Positions 8,116-16,882 of a stretch of 64,000 nt of DNA are shown here, in pieces. The stretch is from Nocardia terrae. GTDB lineage: Bacteria > Actinomycetota > Actinomycetes > Mycobacteriales > Mycobacteriaceae. Position numbers and translations under genes: made by a program. The notes beneath the pieces are model-generated. The model saw nothing but the letters and a program-made list of their open reading frames with translations. It was not told the DNA's origin and searched no databases. The stretch covers positions 372,001 to 436,000 of the forward strand of contig NZ_WRPP01000006.1 in the NCBI RefSeq assembly GCF_009760405.1, read 5' to 3'. Position 1 is the first letter of the stretch. Each line of letters begins with the position of its first letter.

Positions 8116-9567
8116 TCAGCGGCGGCGCGGGAGCAGGCGGCGCGAGACGTGCTCGGTCATGGCGTCGGCGATGGGCGGGACCGTCGGCACCGGCCGGGTG
8201 GGCGGCGGCGGGGCCGAGCGGGCGTCGGCGGAGATGCGGATGAGCAGCGCCAGAATGATGTAGTTGGCCAGCAGCGAGGAACCGCCGTAGGACATGAACG
8301 GGGTGGTCAGACCGGTCAGCGGAATCAGTTTGGTGACACCGCCGACGACCACGAACAGCTGCCAGCCGATCGAGAACGCCAGCCCGCCGCCGAGCAGCTT
8401 GCCGAAGGCGTCGCGGGTGGTGAGGGCGGCGCTGAAGCCGCGGATGCACAGGATCAGGAACAGCGCCAGCACCGCGCCCAGCCCGATCAGCCCGAGCTCC
8501 TCGCCGATGGTGGAGATGATGAAGTCGGTATTGGCGAACGGGACGTCCTGCGGCCGCCCACTGCCCAGCCCGGTCCCGGCCAGCCCGCCGGTGCCCATGC
8601 CGAACAGGCCCTGCGCGATCTGATAGCCCGTCGTGTAATACGTGGCGAACGGGTCCTCCCACACCTGCACGCGCACGCGGACGTGCCCGAACAGCTGGTA
8701 GGCGATGATCGCGCCGACCGAGAACATGGCCAATCCGATGAGCAGCCACGACGCCCGCCCGGTCGCGATGTACATCATGGCCAGCACGGTCCCGAAGACC
8801 AGCAGCGAGAACCCGAGGTTCTTCTCGTAGACGAGCACGATCACCGCGACGAAGGTGACCAACAGCAGCGGGGCCAGATCGCGCAGACGGGGGAAGGTCA
8901 TGCCCAGGAAGCGTTTTCCGGCGCTGGTGAACAGCTCCCGGTTGGCGACCAGGAACGCGGCCACGAAGATGATGATCAGCACCTTGGCGAACTCACCCGG
9001 CTGAATCGAGAATCCACTGATCCGGATCCAGCTCTTGCCGCCATTGACCTCGCTGAATCGGCTCGGCAGCAGCGCGGGGATCAGCAGCGCGACCACCCCG
9101 GTCAGACCGCACGTGTAGCCGTAGCGGGCGGGTTTGGTGTGGTCGGGCACGAAGACCAGCACCAGCACGAACAACAGCATGCCCAGGCCGGTCCAGATCA
9201 GCTGATGCGCGGCGTCCGAGGACGGTATGGCCTCCCCGGCGTTCTTCGCCTTCACCGCCTCGGCGCGGTCGAGCCGATCGATGAGGACCAGGCCGATGCC
9301 GTTCAACAGCACCACGCACGGCAGCAGTACCGGGTCGGCGGCCGGCGCCCACCGGCGTACGGCCAGATGGGAGACCAGCACGAACACCGTGAAGACCGCG
9401 ATGGCGCGGAAGCTCTCGCCGTCGAATCCATTGCCGGTGGCCGAGGTCATGGCCAGATACGCGAAGGTGGTCAGGGCCAGCGCGGCCACGCAGAGTAACA
9501 ACTCGGCATTGCGCGGAACACGCCCTCTCGACTTCGCCGGGGGTGGGCTGTGCCGAAATGCGCTCAC
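8116..9567 (-). CDS. rodA: RodA/FtsW-type SEDS peptidoglycan polymerase
   Basis: A 483-residue SEDS-family membrane protein with about ten hydrophobic helices. Family motifs include NGGKSWIRISGFSIQPGEFAK, the central GLGSGRPQDVPFANTDFIISTIGEELGLIG segment (given here only as a landmark) and LTTPFMSYGGSS near the C-terminus. SEDS proteins polymerise lipid II glycan strands with a class B PBP. The start is a GTG at 9567; its GTGA overlaps the TGA of the upstream membrane-protein gene, so translation is probably coupled. The frame remains open far upstream, but that part is antisense shadow. RodA rather than FtsW is inferred: no division genes or PBP lie nearby. Confidence 0.88.
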   Translation of the reverse strand: MSAFRHSPPPAKSRGRVPRNAELLLCVAALALTTFAYLAMTSATGNGFDGESFRAIAVFTVFVLVSHLAVRRWAPAADPVLLPCVVLLNGIGLVLIDRLDRAEAVKAKNAGEAIPSSDAAHQLIWTGLGMLLFVLVLVFVPDHTKPARYGYTCGLTGVVALLIPALLPSRFSEVNGGKSWIRISGFSIQPGEFAKVLIIIFVAAFLVANRELFTSAGKRFLGMTFPRLRDLAPLLLVTFVAVIVLVYEKNLGFSLLVFGTVLAMMYIATGRASWLLIGLAMFSVGAIIAYQLFGHVRVRVQVWEDPFATYYTTGYQIAQGLFGMGTGGLAGTGLGSGRPQDVPFANTDFIISTIGEELGLIGLGAVLALFLILCIRGFSAALTTRDAFGKLLGGGLAFSIGWQLFVVVGGVTKLIPLTGLTTPFMSYGGSSLLANYIILALLIRISADARSAPPPPTRPVPTVPPIADAMTEHVSRRLLPRRR

Positions 9568-10613
9568 ACCGAACAGTATCGCGTCCGGTAGCGGATGAGG
9601 AGCCAAAGCAGTAGGGCTTCGGCTATGGCGGTGAACACGGTCAGGAATTGGCTGAAATAACTGGCCAGGACATTCACCAAGGTCAGCGAGATGATGCTGG
9701 ACCAGATGCCCAGCCGGACACCGATATCGGCGCGGCCGCGAATCCACGCCACCGCCGCGACCGCGCAGCCGACGCCGACCAGCACCTCGGCCACCGCGGC
9801 GATGCCCAAGCCCACCAACGCCTTCCAGCCGTGGTTCTGGGTGACGTCGAGGAAGTGGTTGAGCGCGGTCGAGGGCGAACGCCAGCCCGAGATCACGATG
9901 AGGGCCAGCACCAGCCGCAGCAGGGTCCAGACGGCGTGGCCGATGAGGACGGCGATGAGCACGGCGGCCAGTGCCCGCTGCGGCAGGAGTGCGTCCTCGA
10001 CGCGGCGGTAGGTGTGCCGCAGCCGGGCGAAGCGGGAGGATTCGGCGCGTTCGTGGGTGGTGCGCAGGTAGGTGCCGAGGGCGTCGCACAGGGCCACGGT
10101 GTCCGGGCTGAAGCCGCCGCGGTCGACGGTGTCGATGCTGTGCAGCAGGGTATTGCGCTGTTCCACGCTGATCGGCGCGCCCAGGTCCATGCCGACCTGG
10201 GTGGTGACGTCGGCGAGGACCAGCGCGGGCGGGCGGACGCGGCTGCGCGCAGCGTAGCGGGCGACCAGCACGATCAGCAGGAAGGCCAGGTAGATGATGG
10301 GCGCGGCCAACGGGAAGAAGTAGTCGTTGTCGGAGGTGATGAACTTGCCGACCTCGTCGATGAACAGGCCCAGCCCGATGCCCGACAGCAGCGCCGCGGT
10401 CGTCAGCGCCGCCCGGCTCGCGAACAAGAACATCACCAGACAGGCGATGACGAGCAGCAATCCGCCGAAGAGCGCGTGCGCGATGTGATAGGTCTTGCCG
10501 CCGATCTTCGGATAACCCGAGGCCATCAGATACAGCCGGGTGATCACGACGGTCAGCCCGAAGGCCACGGCCATGAGCGTCACCAATCGACCGGATCCGG
10601 GCCGCCACCTCAT
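9564..10613 (-). CDS. Conserved polytopic membrane protein coupled to rodA
   Basis: A protein of about 349 residues that I do not recognise. It has hydrophobic helices near the N-terminus (LVTLMAVAFGLTVVITRLYL), then a striking conserved-looking segment GLGLFIDEVGKFIT between helices, a soluble stretch of about 110 residues rich in charged residues, and three or four further helices at the C-terminus. The start is uncertain: ATG at 10613 is used, with GTG at 10622 and 10652 as alternatives. Its TGA overlaps the rodA GTG by 4 bp, so the two are probably made together. The acidic DE..K motif inside the membrane region could be functional. The function is unknown. Confidence 0.72.
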   Translation of the reverse strand: MRWRPGSGRLVTLMAVAFGLTVVITRLYLMASGYPKIGGKTYHIAHALFGGLLLVIACLVMFLFASRAALTTAALLSGIGLGLFIDEVGKFITSDNDYFFPLAAPIIYLAFLLIVLVARYAARSRVRPPALVLADVTTQVGMDLGAPISVEQRNTLLHSIDTVDRGGFSPDTVALCDALGTYLRTTHERAESSRFARLRHTYRRVEDALLPQRALAAVLIAVLIGHAVWTLLRLVLALIVISGWRSPSTALNHFLDVTQNHGWKALVGLGIAAVAEVLVGVGCAVAAVAWIRGRADIGVRLGIWSSIISLTLVNVLASYFSQFLTVFTAIAEALLLWLLIRYRTRYCSV

Positions 10614-10752
10614 CTTCGCCACACGCTCGCCGAACACGATCTCCACCGTGACACAGATGCGGCGGCCGCGGGGATCGAACCGAATCAGGCGCTGGGCCGT
10701 TTCACCATTGAGTCGTTGTAAAGCGCCGACGTGCCGGGCAATCGAGGTCACG

Positions 10753-11688
10753 ATGGGTGTCGATCAGGTAGGGCGCAGAGAGATCGTCGTCGCGGCGGGA
10801 GTGGCGATGGCGGCGGCCGCGTGTGCGAGCCCGCGCGGGGCGTCGCCCGGAGCCGCCACCTCCACCGCGACGGCCACCCCGACCACGGACGCGACGACGA
10901 CCACAGCACCACCACCCTCGACGACGGACGCGCCCGCGGCGGAACCGGGTCCCGCGCCGATCAACGGCACGGTGCTCGCCGCCACCGCGCAGGTGCCGGT
11001 CGGCGGCGGCGTGATTCTCGGCGATACCGTGGTCACTCAGCCGAATGCCGGGAATTTCCTGGCTTTTTCGACGGTGTGCCCACATCTGGGGTGCGCGGTG
11101 AACTCGATTTCGGGCGGTGTGATCAATTGCCCTTGCCACGGCAGCCAATTCGCGCTGGACGGGTCATTGGTGCACGGTCCCGCTACCCGTGGGCTGGCGG
11201 CCCGCGAGGTGAGTGTGCAAGACGGACAGTTGATCGCCGGTCCCGCGCCCGCCGCACCGGTCGCTCCGGCCGCCGAACAACCGCAGGCGACCGAGCCCGC
11301 GCCGGTGACCGTCACCGAGCCCGGCGCCCCCGACAACGCGATCGCCCGGACCTCGGATATCCCGGTAGGCGGCGGCGTGATCGTCGGCAATACCGTTGTG
11401 ACGCAGCCGAATGCAGGCAACTATGTCGGGCTCTCGGTGATCTGCACGCATCTGGGTTGCGCGGTCAACGACATCTCCGGCGGCACCATCAACTGCCCCT
11501 GCCACGGCAGCAGGTTCAATCTGGACGGCTCGGTCGCGGCCGGTCCCGCCTCGCGCCCGTTGGACGGCCGTGACGTGAGTGTCCAAGGCGACTGGGTGGT
11601 TTCGGGCGCCGGTGACCCCAACGCCCCGATCCCACCGCCGAAACCCTGGTGGTGCGAGATCATTCCGCCGGGATGCCTGGGTTGCTGA
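10753..11688 (+). CDS. Tat-type lipoprotein with two tandem Rieske [2Fe-2S] domains
   Basis: A 311-residue exported protein. The N-terminus RREIVVAAGVAMAAAACAS combines a twin-Arg motif with a lipobox Cys, followed by a Thr/Ala/Pro-rich linker to about residue 70. Two Rieske domains follow, each with both ligand boxes: C109/H111 with C126/H129, and C231/H233 with C248/H251. Each box also has the extra disulfide cysteines (C114/C128 and C236/C250). The domains are clearly duplicates: both have PVGGGVI, VVTQPNAGN and INCPCHGS. Each could hold a cluster, giving a two-centre electron carrier on the outer face of the membrane. The C-terminus has three more Cys residues. The partner is unknown. ATG at 10753 follows a GAGG box. 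Confidence 0.88.
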   Translation: MGVDQVGRREIVVAAGVAMAAAACASPRGASPGAATSTATATPTTDATTTTAPPPSTTDAPAAEPGPAPINGTVLAATAQVPVGGGVILGDTVVTQPNAGNFLAFSTVCPHLGCAVNSISGGVINCPCHGSQFALDGSLVHGPATRGLAAREVSVQDGQLIAGPAPAAPVAPAAEQPQATEPAPVTVTEPGAPDNAIARTSDIPVGGGVIVGNTVVTQPNAGNYVGLSVICTHLGCAVNDISGGTINCPCHGSRFNLDGSVAAGPASRPLDGRDVSVQGDWVVSGAGDPNAPIPPPKPWWCEIIPPGCLGC

Positions 11689-11867
11689 GCCCTGTGTCTC
11701 CGGGTATGGCCTCCCCTTCGATGGAAGTCCCGTGAAGCATCGGCCTGATCGTGCAGGTCCGGGATCGAGCTGAAATACGGTGCGTACCTGCTGATTCTCG
11801 GTTTGGTGCTGGCTGTGGCGGGCTCGATCCATTGGTGCGTCCACTCGAAGGGGGCACGAGGACCAGG

Positions 11868-12869
11868 TCAGTAGGACTGGGCGGTAGGCGACCAGCGGGG
11901 AGCCAATTGCTCGGTCTGGGTGTGGGGGTAGGAGATGTGGGCGGGGTCGCCGTCGGAGGTGTAGCGGCTGGTGGGGTCGGCGTTGAGCCGGTCGAGCCAG
12001 TAGGTGGAGTCGAAGGGGATCGGGCTGCGGCCGGAGCGGATTCGGGGGAGGGCGGTGGGGTCCATCGTCGTGGCGAAGGGGGAGGGGGCCGGGTTCGCGC
12101 CGACCAGCAGGACCGCGCCGAAGGTATAGGAGGTGCCGTCCCAGGTGCCGGAGGTGGCCAGGGCGTGGTCGACGGGGTAGACGCCGAGAGGGAGTGCCAT
12201 GGAGCGGATGGCGGTGCCCGGGACGGCGGTGGTGATGGCGCGGACGTTCTGGACCAGTTCGCGTTGGACGTCGGTGGCGTCGAGTCGGCTCAGGTTGGGG
12301 TGGGTGGCGGTGTGGGCGCCGATGTCGTAGCCGTGGTGGACGAGCCAGGGGAGGGCGCGGGGGTCGTCGCCGAAGGGGGCGTTGTTGACGTAGAAGGTGG
12401 CGGTGGCGGCGAAATCGGGGTGGCGGGAATGGAATTGCTCGAGTAGGCCGACCGCACAGTCCGGTGCGGGTTCGCCGGAGTCGGTGAGGGTGAGCTGGGG
12501 GCGGGTGGAGTCGTCGAAGGTGAGGACCACCGGGTGGGTGCCCGCGGGGAGGTCGATGGCGCCCGCCAGGTATTGGGCGATGGTGATCGGGCGGTAGCCG
12601 TCGGTGTACAGACGGTCCAGTTCGGCGGTGAATTTCGTTGGCGTCTGGTCGTATTCGCTCGCGGGGTCGGCCTCGATCCGGTGGTACATGAGGATCGGGA
12701 TCCGGCCCAGCTCATTGGCCGCGACCGCGGCGGGGTCCGGCGGGCGGGAGGTCGGCGCCGGGGTCGTGGCGGCCGGGGGCGGCGCGGTCGCGGTCGTTCC
12801 CCCGCACGCGGTGGCGGTCGCGCACAACAGCACCGCCGTGGCCATTCGCAGCATGGCCGACGCCCTCAT
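11868..12869 (-). CDS. Secreted polysaccharide deacetylase lipoprotein
   Basis: A 333-residue NodB-type carbohydrate deacetylase. The signal sequence ends in a lipobox (ATATACGG) and is followed by a Pro/Thr/Ala linker. The catalytic metal site shows the motif-1 Asp pair in VVLTFDDS and the motif-2 histidines in IGAHTATHPNL. The segment PILMYHRIE near the mature N-terminus is typical of the PgaB/IcaB-like branch. It would remove N-acetyl groups from an envelope polysaccharide or peptidoglycan. The chosen start is the ATG at 12869; the ATG at 12854 is possible. It is divergent from the putative glycoside hydrolase. Confidence 0.85.
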   Translation of the reverse strand: MRASAMLRMATAVLLCATATACGGTTATAPPPAATTPAPTSRPPDPAAVAANELGRIPILMYHRIEADPASEYDQTPTKFTAELDRLYTDGYRPITIAQYLAGAIDLPAGTHPVVLTFDDSTRPQLTLTDSGEPAPDCAVGLLEQFHSRHPDFAATATFYVNNAPFGDDPRALPWLVHHGYDIGAHTATHPNLSRLDATDVQRELVQNVRAITTAVPGTAIRSMALPLGVYPVDHALATSGTWDGTSYTFGAVLLVGANPAPSPFATTMDPTALPRIRSGRSPIPFDSTYWLDRLNADPTSRYTSDGDPAHISYPHTQTEQLAPRWSPTAQSY

Positions 12870-12951
12870 CGCAGCAACGCTACGCGGCGACAACGGTTTT
12901 GAGATGATCTCCGCGAAAAACGGCCGACGGCTGCGCGCTGAGGTAATAGTG

Positions 12952-14325
12952 ATGCGCAACAGGCGTCAGTGGAAGTTGGTGTGTACGTTGCTCATGCGAC
13001 TTCGGTCGATCCGCCGCCGGCGGTCCGTCCTGCTCGCTGTCGGTGCGGTACTCGTTCTCGTGGTCGCCGCGGCGGTGTTCGTCTTCGGGCGCGGCCGCCC
13101 CGTGGTCGCCGCCGCGGAGACCCGGCCGCCCCGGCTGGAGCTGGCTCCGCAAGCCGCTGCGGTGTCCTATCGCGATCCGGTGACGGTGCGCGGCAAGGCG
13201 ATCGGAGCGAAACAGGTCGCCGTGGGTGACCGGTCGGTTCAGCCCGCGCCGGACGGGAGCTTCGAACTCACCCTGTCGCACGCCCCCGTCGACACCACCG
13301 TGGTGGCGACCAATGGCGCGGGCGACAAGACCGTGCTCCCGGTGAAGGTGGATGTGGCGCTGCCCCGCATTCGCGCCGTCCACGTCACCGCCTACGCCTG
13401 GGCCTACGACCCCATGCGCGAGGCCGTCCTGGACCTCGCCCGCGAGGGCCGCATCGACACCGTCGAACTCGATATCAAGGACGAGGACGGCATGATCGGC
13501 TACGACTCGCAGGTGCCGCTGGCCCGCGAATCGGGCGCGGCCACCACGATTTACGACGCCGGCGCGGCGCTGAAGCAGCTGCACGACATGGGTCTGAAGG
13601 TGGTGGGCCGGATCGTCGCCTTCCGCGACCCCACCATGGCGAGCTGGGCCTGGCACAACGGCCATCCGGACTGGGTGATCCAGAATCCGGGCGGCCAGCC
13701 CTACTCCAGCGGGTACGGCGCGATCGCCTTCACCAATTTCGCGAGCCCCGAAATCCGCTCGTACAACCGCGATCTCGCGGTGGAGGCCGGGCACCTCGGT
13801 TTCGACGGCGTCATGTACGACTACATCCGCCGCCCCGACGGCGGCCTGTCGGGCATGCAGTTCCCGGGTCTGGCCGAGTCCCCGTCGGATTCGATCGCGA
13901 ACTTCCTTCGGGATATCAAGGATTCGGTCCACGAGTCGGGCGCCTCGCTCGGGGCCGCCGTGTTCGGCATCGCCGCCACCCGGCCCGACGAGATCGCCCA
14001 GGACATTCCGTCCATGGCCCGCTATGTCGACTACCTCGCCCCGATGCTCTACCCCTCGCACTGGCACGCGGGCGAATACGACGTGGCCAACCCGAATTCG
14101 CAGCCCTACGACATCGTCTTCCGCTCACTGCAGGACTTCCGGGCTCGCACCCAGGGCACGGCCGCCCAGATCATCCCGTGGCTGCAGGATTTCAGCCTCG
14201 GCGTGGCCTACGGCGACACCCAGGTGCAGGCCCAGATCGATGCCACCCATGACGCCGGATACACCGGCTTCTTCCTCTGGAACCCGAGCGTCAGCTACCA
14301 CCCCGGCGGCATTCCGGTCGGCTGA
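12952..14325 (+). CDS. Membrane-anchored putative glycoside hydrolase (DUF4015-like)
   Basis: A 457-residue protein. An Arg-rich N-terminus precedes one membrane helix (SVLLAVGAVLVLVVAAAVFVF), then a short beta-rich domain (residues about 65-140) and a TIM-barrel-like domain. That domain contains VELDIKDEDGMIGYDS, GRIVAFRDP, HPDWVIQNPGG, FDGVMYDYIRRP and YLAPMLYPSHW. These blocks match what I recall of the DUF4015 putative glycoside hydrolases. The Asp/Glu clusters in the first and fourth blocks are candidate catalytic residues. It faces the outside and probably acts on an envelope glycan, in keeping with the divergent deacetylase. The ATG at 12952 follows TGAGGT; the ATG at 12994 is an alternative. 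Confidence 0.8.
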   Translation: MRNRRQWKLVCTLLMRLRSIRRRRSVLLAVGAVLVLVVAAAVFVFGRGRPVVAAAETRPPRLELAPQAAAVSYRDPVTVRGKAIGAKQVAVGDRSVQPAPDGSFELTLSHAPVDTTVVATNGAGDKTVLPVKVDVALPRIRAVHVTAYAWAYDPMREAVLDLAREGRIDTVELDIKDEDGMIGYDSQVPLARESGAATTIYDAGAALKQLHDMGLKVVGRIVAFRDPTMASWAWHNGHPDWVIQNPGGQPYSSGYGAIAFTNFASPEIRSYNRDLAVEAGHLGFDGVMYDYIRRPDGGLSGMQFPGLAESPSDSIANFLRDIKDSVHESGASLGAAVFGIAATRPDEIAQDIPSMARYVDYLAPMLYPSHWHAGEYDVANPNSQPYDIVFRSLQDFRARTQGTAAQIIPWLQDFSLGVAYGDTQVQAQIDATHDAGYTGFFLWNPSVSYHPGGIPVG

Positions 14326-14337
14326 GGGCGCGCTCGC

Positions 14338-14697
14338 TCAGGCGGTGGTGGGGCGGTCCGACAGCCCCAGCCGCAGGTGTTCGCTGTGATAGATGGCCTC
14401 GTCCAACAGCTGAGCGACATGGTTGTCGTAGAGGCTGTAGACGATGCTGCGCCCGGTCCGGGTGCCGACGACGAGGCCCAGATTGCGGAGCAGGCGCAGC
14501 TGATGGGAGACAGCCGACTGTTCCATGCCGATGGACTCGGCCAGTTCGGTGACGGCGAGCGGGTTCTGGCGTAATGCGCTGAGGATCAACAGCCGACTCG
14601 GGGTGGCCAGCGCTTGCAAGGTGGTGGCCACGTGGGCGGCGGCGTCCGCGTCCAGCCGCGCGGTCGGCCGATCGCGGCCCTCGACGCCATGTCCCAT
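14338..14697 (-). CDS. nmtR: Nickel/cobalt-sensing ArsR-family repressor NmtR
   Basis: A 119-residue winged-helix repressor. The sequence strongly resembles M. tuberculosis NmtR as I remember it, including the N-terminal MGHGVEGR and the recognition segment MEQSAVSHQLR. The alpha5 metal ligands Asp91, His93, His104 and His107 are all present at the same residue numbers as in NmtR, together with the N-terminal Gly2/His3 pair. NmtR releases DNA when Ni(II) or Co(II) binds and so derepresses the efflux ATPase gene ctpJ. Here ctpJ is the divergent neighbour, and a 20-bp palindrome lies between them. Confidence 0.95.
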   Translation of the reverse strand: MGHGVEGRDRPTARLDADAAAHVATTLQALATPSRLLILSALRQNPLAVTELAESIGMEQSAVSHQLRLLRNLGLVVGTRTGRSIVYSLYDNHVAQLLDEAIYHSEHLRLGLSDRPTTA

Positions 14698-14729
14698 AAC
14701 TCAGGAGAGTACCTCGAGAAAAATCGTAT

Positions 14730-14749
14730 ACATGAAGACGTCTTCATGT
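14730..14749 (+). promoter_or_regulatory. NmtR operator palindrome
   Basis: ACATGAAGACGTCTTCATGT is a perfect 20-bp palindrome in the 99-bp gap between the divergent nmtR and ctpJ starts. It has the size and symmetry of an ArsR-family operator and sits where it could block both promoters. The palindrome is seen directly; the NmtR assignment is inferred from the two flanking genes. Confidence 0.75.
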
Positions 14750-14796
14750 GTTCTGGTATTGTCGCGACGGTCAATGGTCGGTGATGGAGGTGGATC

Positions 14797-16767
14797 GTGG
14801 TCGTGGCGACGTCGGCGCCGGTATCGGCGCGTCCGGAGCCTGCGGTACGCCGCACCCGGCTGTTCGAGCTGGCCGAAATGCGCTGGGCCGCACTCGCCCT
14901 CGCACTGTTCCTGGTCGGACTGGCAGCCCAGCTGGCGGGGACCCCGGTCTGGCTGTGGTGGGGGCTCTACCTGGCCTGCTACGCCGCGGGCGGCTGGGAG
15001 CCGGGACTCGCCGGATTACAGGCGTTGCGGGAGAAGACCCTCGACGTGGACCTGCTCATGGTGGTGGCGGCCCTCGGCGCGGCGGCCATCGGACAGATCA
15101 CCGACGGCGCACTGCTGATCGTCATCTTCGCGACCTCCGGCGCGCTGGAGGCGCTGGCCACCGCGCGGACCGAGGATTCGGTGCGCGGCTTGCTCGACCT
15201 CGCGCCCGAGACCGCCACCCGGCTCACCGAGACCGGCGAGGAGACCGTGCCGGCCGCCGACCTGAACGTCGGTGACCTGGTCCTGGTCCGCCCCGGCGAG
15301 CGAATCGCCGCGGACGCCACCGTGATCGACGGCGGCAGCGAGGTGGATCAGGCCACCATCACCGGTGAACCGCTGTCGGTGGACAAGACCGTCGGCGACG
15401 AGGTGTTCGCCGGAACGCTGAACGGCACCGGCGCGCTGCGGATCCGGGTGGATCGGCGCGCCGAGGACTCGGTGGTGGCCCGCATCGCCGCACTGGTCGA
15501 ACAGGCCGGGCGCACCAAGGCGAACACGCAGCTGTTCATCGAGAAGGTGGAGCAGCGCTATTCGATCGGCATGGTCGCGGTGACCCTGGCGGTGTTCGCG
15601 CTGCCCCTCGCCCTCGGCGACTCGCTGCAGCGAGCGCTGTTGCGCGCCATGACCTTCATGATCGTGGCCTCCCCGTGCGCGGTGGTGCTGGCCACCATGC
15701 CGCCGCTGCTGGCCGCCATCGCCAATGCCGGACGGCACGGCGTGCTGGTGAAGTCGGCGGTGGTGATGGAACGGCTGGGCGCGACCACCCGGGTCGCGTT
15801 CGACAAGACCGGAACCCTGACCCGCGGCGCCCCGCACCTCGCGGAAATCCACAGTGTGGACGGGACTTTCACCGAGGCCGAGGTGCTCGCACTGGCGGCG
15901 GCCGTCGAGGTCGACAGCGAGCATCCGGTCGCGGCGGCCATCGTCGGAGCGGCCCGGGCCGATCGGACGACGCTGCCCGCCGCCGAGGGCTTCGCCGCGG
16001 AACCCGGTCGCGGTGTCAGCGCCCGGATCGGTGCGCATCGGATCGCGGTCGGCTCGCCGGTCGCGCTGATGTCCCGGATCGACGGTGTCCCCACAACGGC
16101 GGAACAGGACGCCTGCGTGGTCGTGGACGCGTTGCAGGAGAGGGGATTCACCGCCGTCGTCGTCACCCGCGACGGCGGTCCGATCGGAGTGCTGGGGATC
16201 ACCGACCAGCTGCGCCCCGAGGCGTCGGTCGCGGTCGAGCTCACCTCCCGCGTGACCGGGACCGCCCCGATCCTGCTGACCGGGGACAACCGCCGCGCCG
16301 CGAATCTGCTTGCCGCGCAGGTGGGAATCTCCGATACGCAGGCCGAGCTGCTTCCGCACGAGAAGGTCGACGCGGTCACGGCCCGCCAGGCGGCCGGTGA
16401 GCGGGTCGCGGTGGTCGGTGACGGGATCAACGACGCGCCCGCCCTCGCCGCGGCGGACGTCGGAATCGCCATGGGCGGAGCCGGATCCGACCTGACCCTG
16501 CAGACCGCCGACGCGGTGGTCGTGCGCGATGACCTGACGGCCGTTCCCGCCGTCATCGCGCTCTCGCGCCGGGCCCGGCGGGTGGTGATCGCCAACCTGG
16601 TGATCGCCGCGAGTTTCATTGCGGTCCTGGTGGTCTGGGATCTGATCGGCACGCTCTCGCTGCCGCTGGGTGTGGCCGGGCACGAGGGTTCGACGGTGAT
16701 CGTCGGCCTCAACGGCCTACGCTTGCTGCGCCGGGCCGTGTGGCGGCGGTCCGTTCGCGCGATGTGA
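14797..16767 (+). CDS. ctpJ: P1B-4-type heavy-metal efflux ATPase CtpJ
   Basis: A 656-residue P-type ATPase. It lacks an N-terminal metal-binding domain and shows the phosphorylation motif DKTGTLT (Asp336), the actuator TGE (TITGEPLSV), the hinge GDGINDAP and the membrane motifs SPC (292-294) and HEGST (629-633). SPC plus HEG(S/G)T is the signature of the P1B-4 group, which exports cobalt and related divalent metals. The divergent NmtR repressor and palindrome give the regulation: induction by Ni or Co. The GTG at 14797 has a GGAGG site six bases upstream. The protein sits in the cytoplasmic membrane and protects against metal excess, as known for the mycobacterial pair. Confidence 0.94.
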   Translation: MVVATSAPVSARPEPAVRRTRLFELAEMRWAALALALFLVGLAAQLAGTPVWLWWGLYLACYAAGGWEPGLAGLQALREKTLDVDLLMVVAALGAAAIGQITDGALLIVIFATSGALEALATARTEDSVRGLLDLAPETATRLTETGEETVPAADLNVGDLVLVRPGERIAADATVIDGGSEVDQATITGEPLSVDKTVGDEVFAGTLNGTGALRIRVDRRAEDSVVARIAALVEQAGRTKANTQLFIEKVEQRYSIGMVAVTLAVFALPLALGDSLQRALLRAMTFMIVASPCAVVLATMPPLLAAIANAGRHGVLVKSAVVMERLGATTRVAFDKTGTLTRGAPHLAEIHSVDGTFTEAEVLALAAAVEVDSEHPVAAAIVGAARADRTTLPAAEGFAAEPGRGVSARIGAHRIAVGSPVALMSRIDGVPTTAEQDACVVVDALQERGFTAVVVTRDGGPIGVLGITDQLRPEASVAVELTSRVTGTAPILLTGDNRRAANLLAAQVGISDTQAELLPHEKVDAVTARQAAGERVAVVGDGINDAPALAAADVGIAMGGAGSDLTLQTADAVVVRDDLTAVPAVIALSRRARRVVIANLVIAASFIAVLVVWDLIGTLSLPLGVAGHEGSTVIVGLNGLRLLRRAVWRRSVRAM

Positions 16768-16835
16768 GGCGCCCGGACCGCGCCGAACCCCTGCGTAACG
16801 CCCACCGGTGGCCACAGATAACCTGATCACACGTC

Positions 16836-16849
16836 CGGGACATGTCCCG
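16836..16849 (+). promoter_or_regulatory. 14-bp palindrome upstream of the DUF2254 gene
   Basis: CGGGACATGTCCCG is a perfect palindrome about 35 bp before the DUF2254 start codon. It may be an operator. It could also be chance in GC-rich DNA. Confidence 0.3.
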
Positions 16850-16882
16850 CGCTGGTGAGCCGGGTTTTCGATCGGTGCGACC

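Noticed and set aside
9568..10608. The rodA frame continues open upstream, giving an apparent 830-residue protein
   Set aside because: The added part is antisense-like in composition and overlaps the membrane-protein gene in another frame. The GTG at 9567 fits both the overlap and the family start.
11768..11874. Plus-strand stretch reading KYGAYLLILGLVLAVAGSIHW, like a tiny membrane peptide
   Set aside because: No ATG, GTG or TTG start with a ribosome site lies in frame, so it cannot be supported as a gene.
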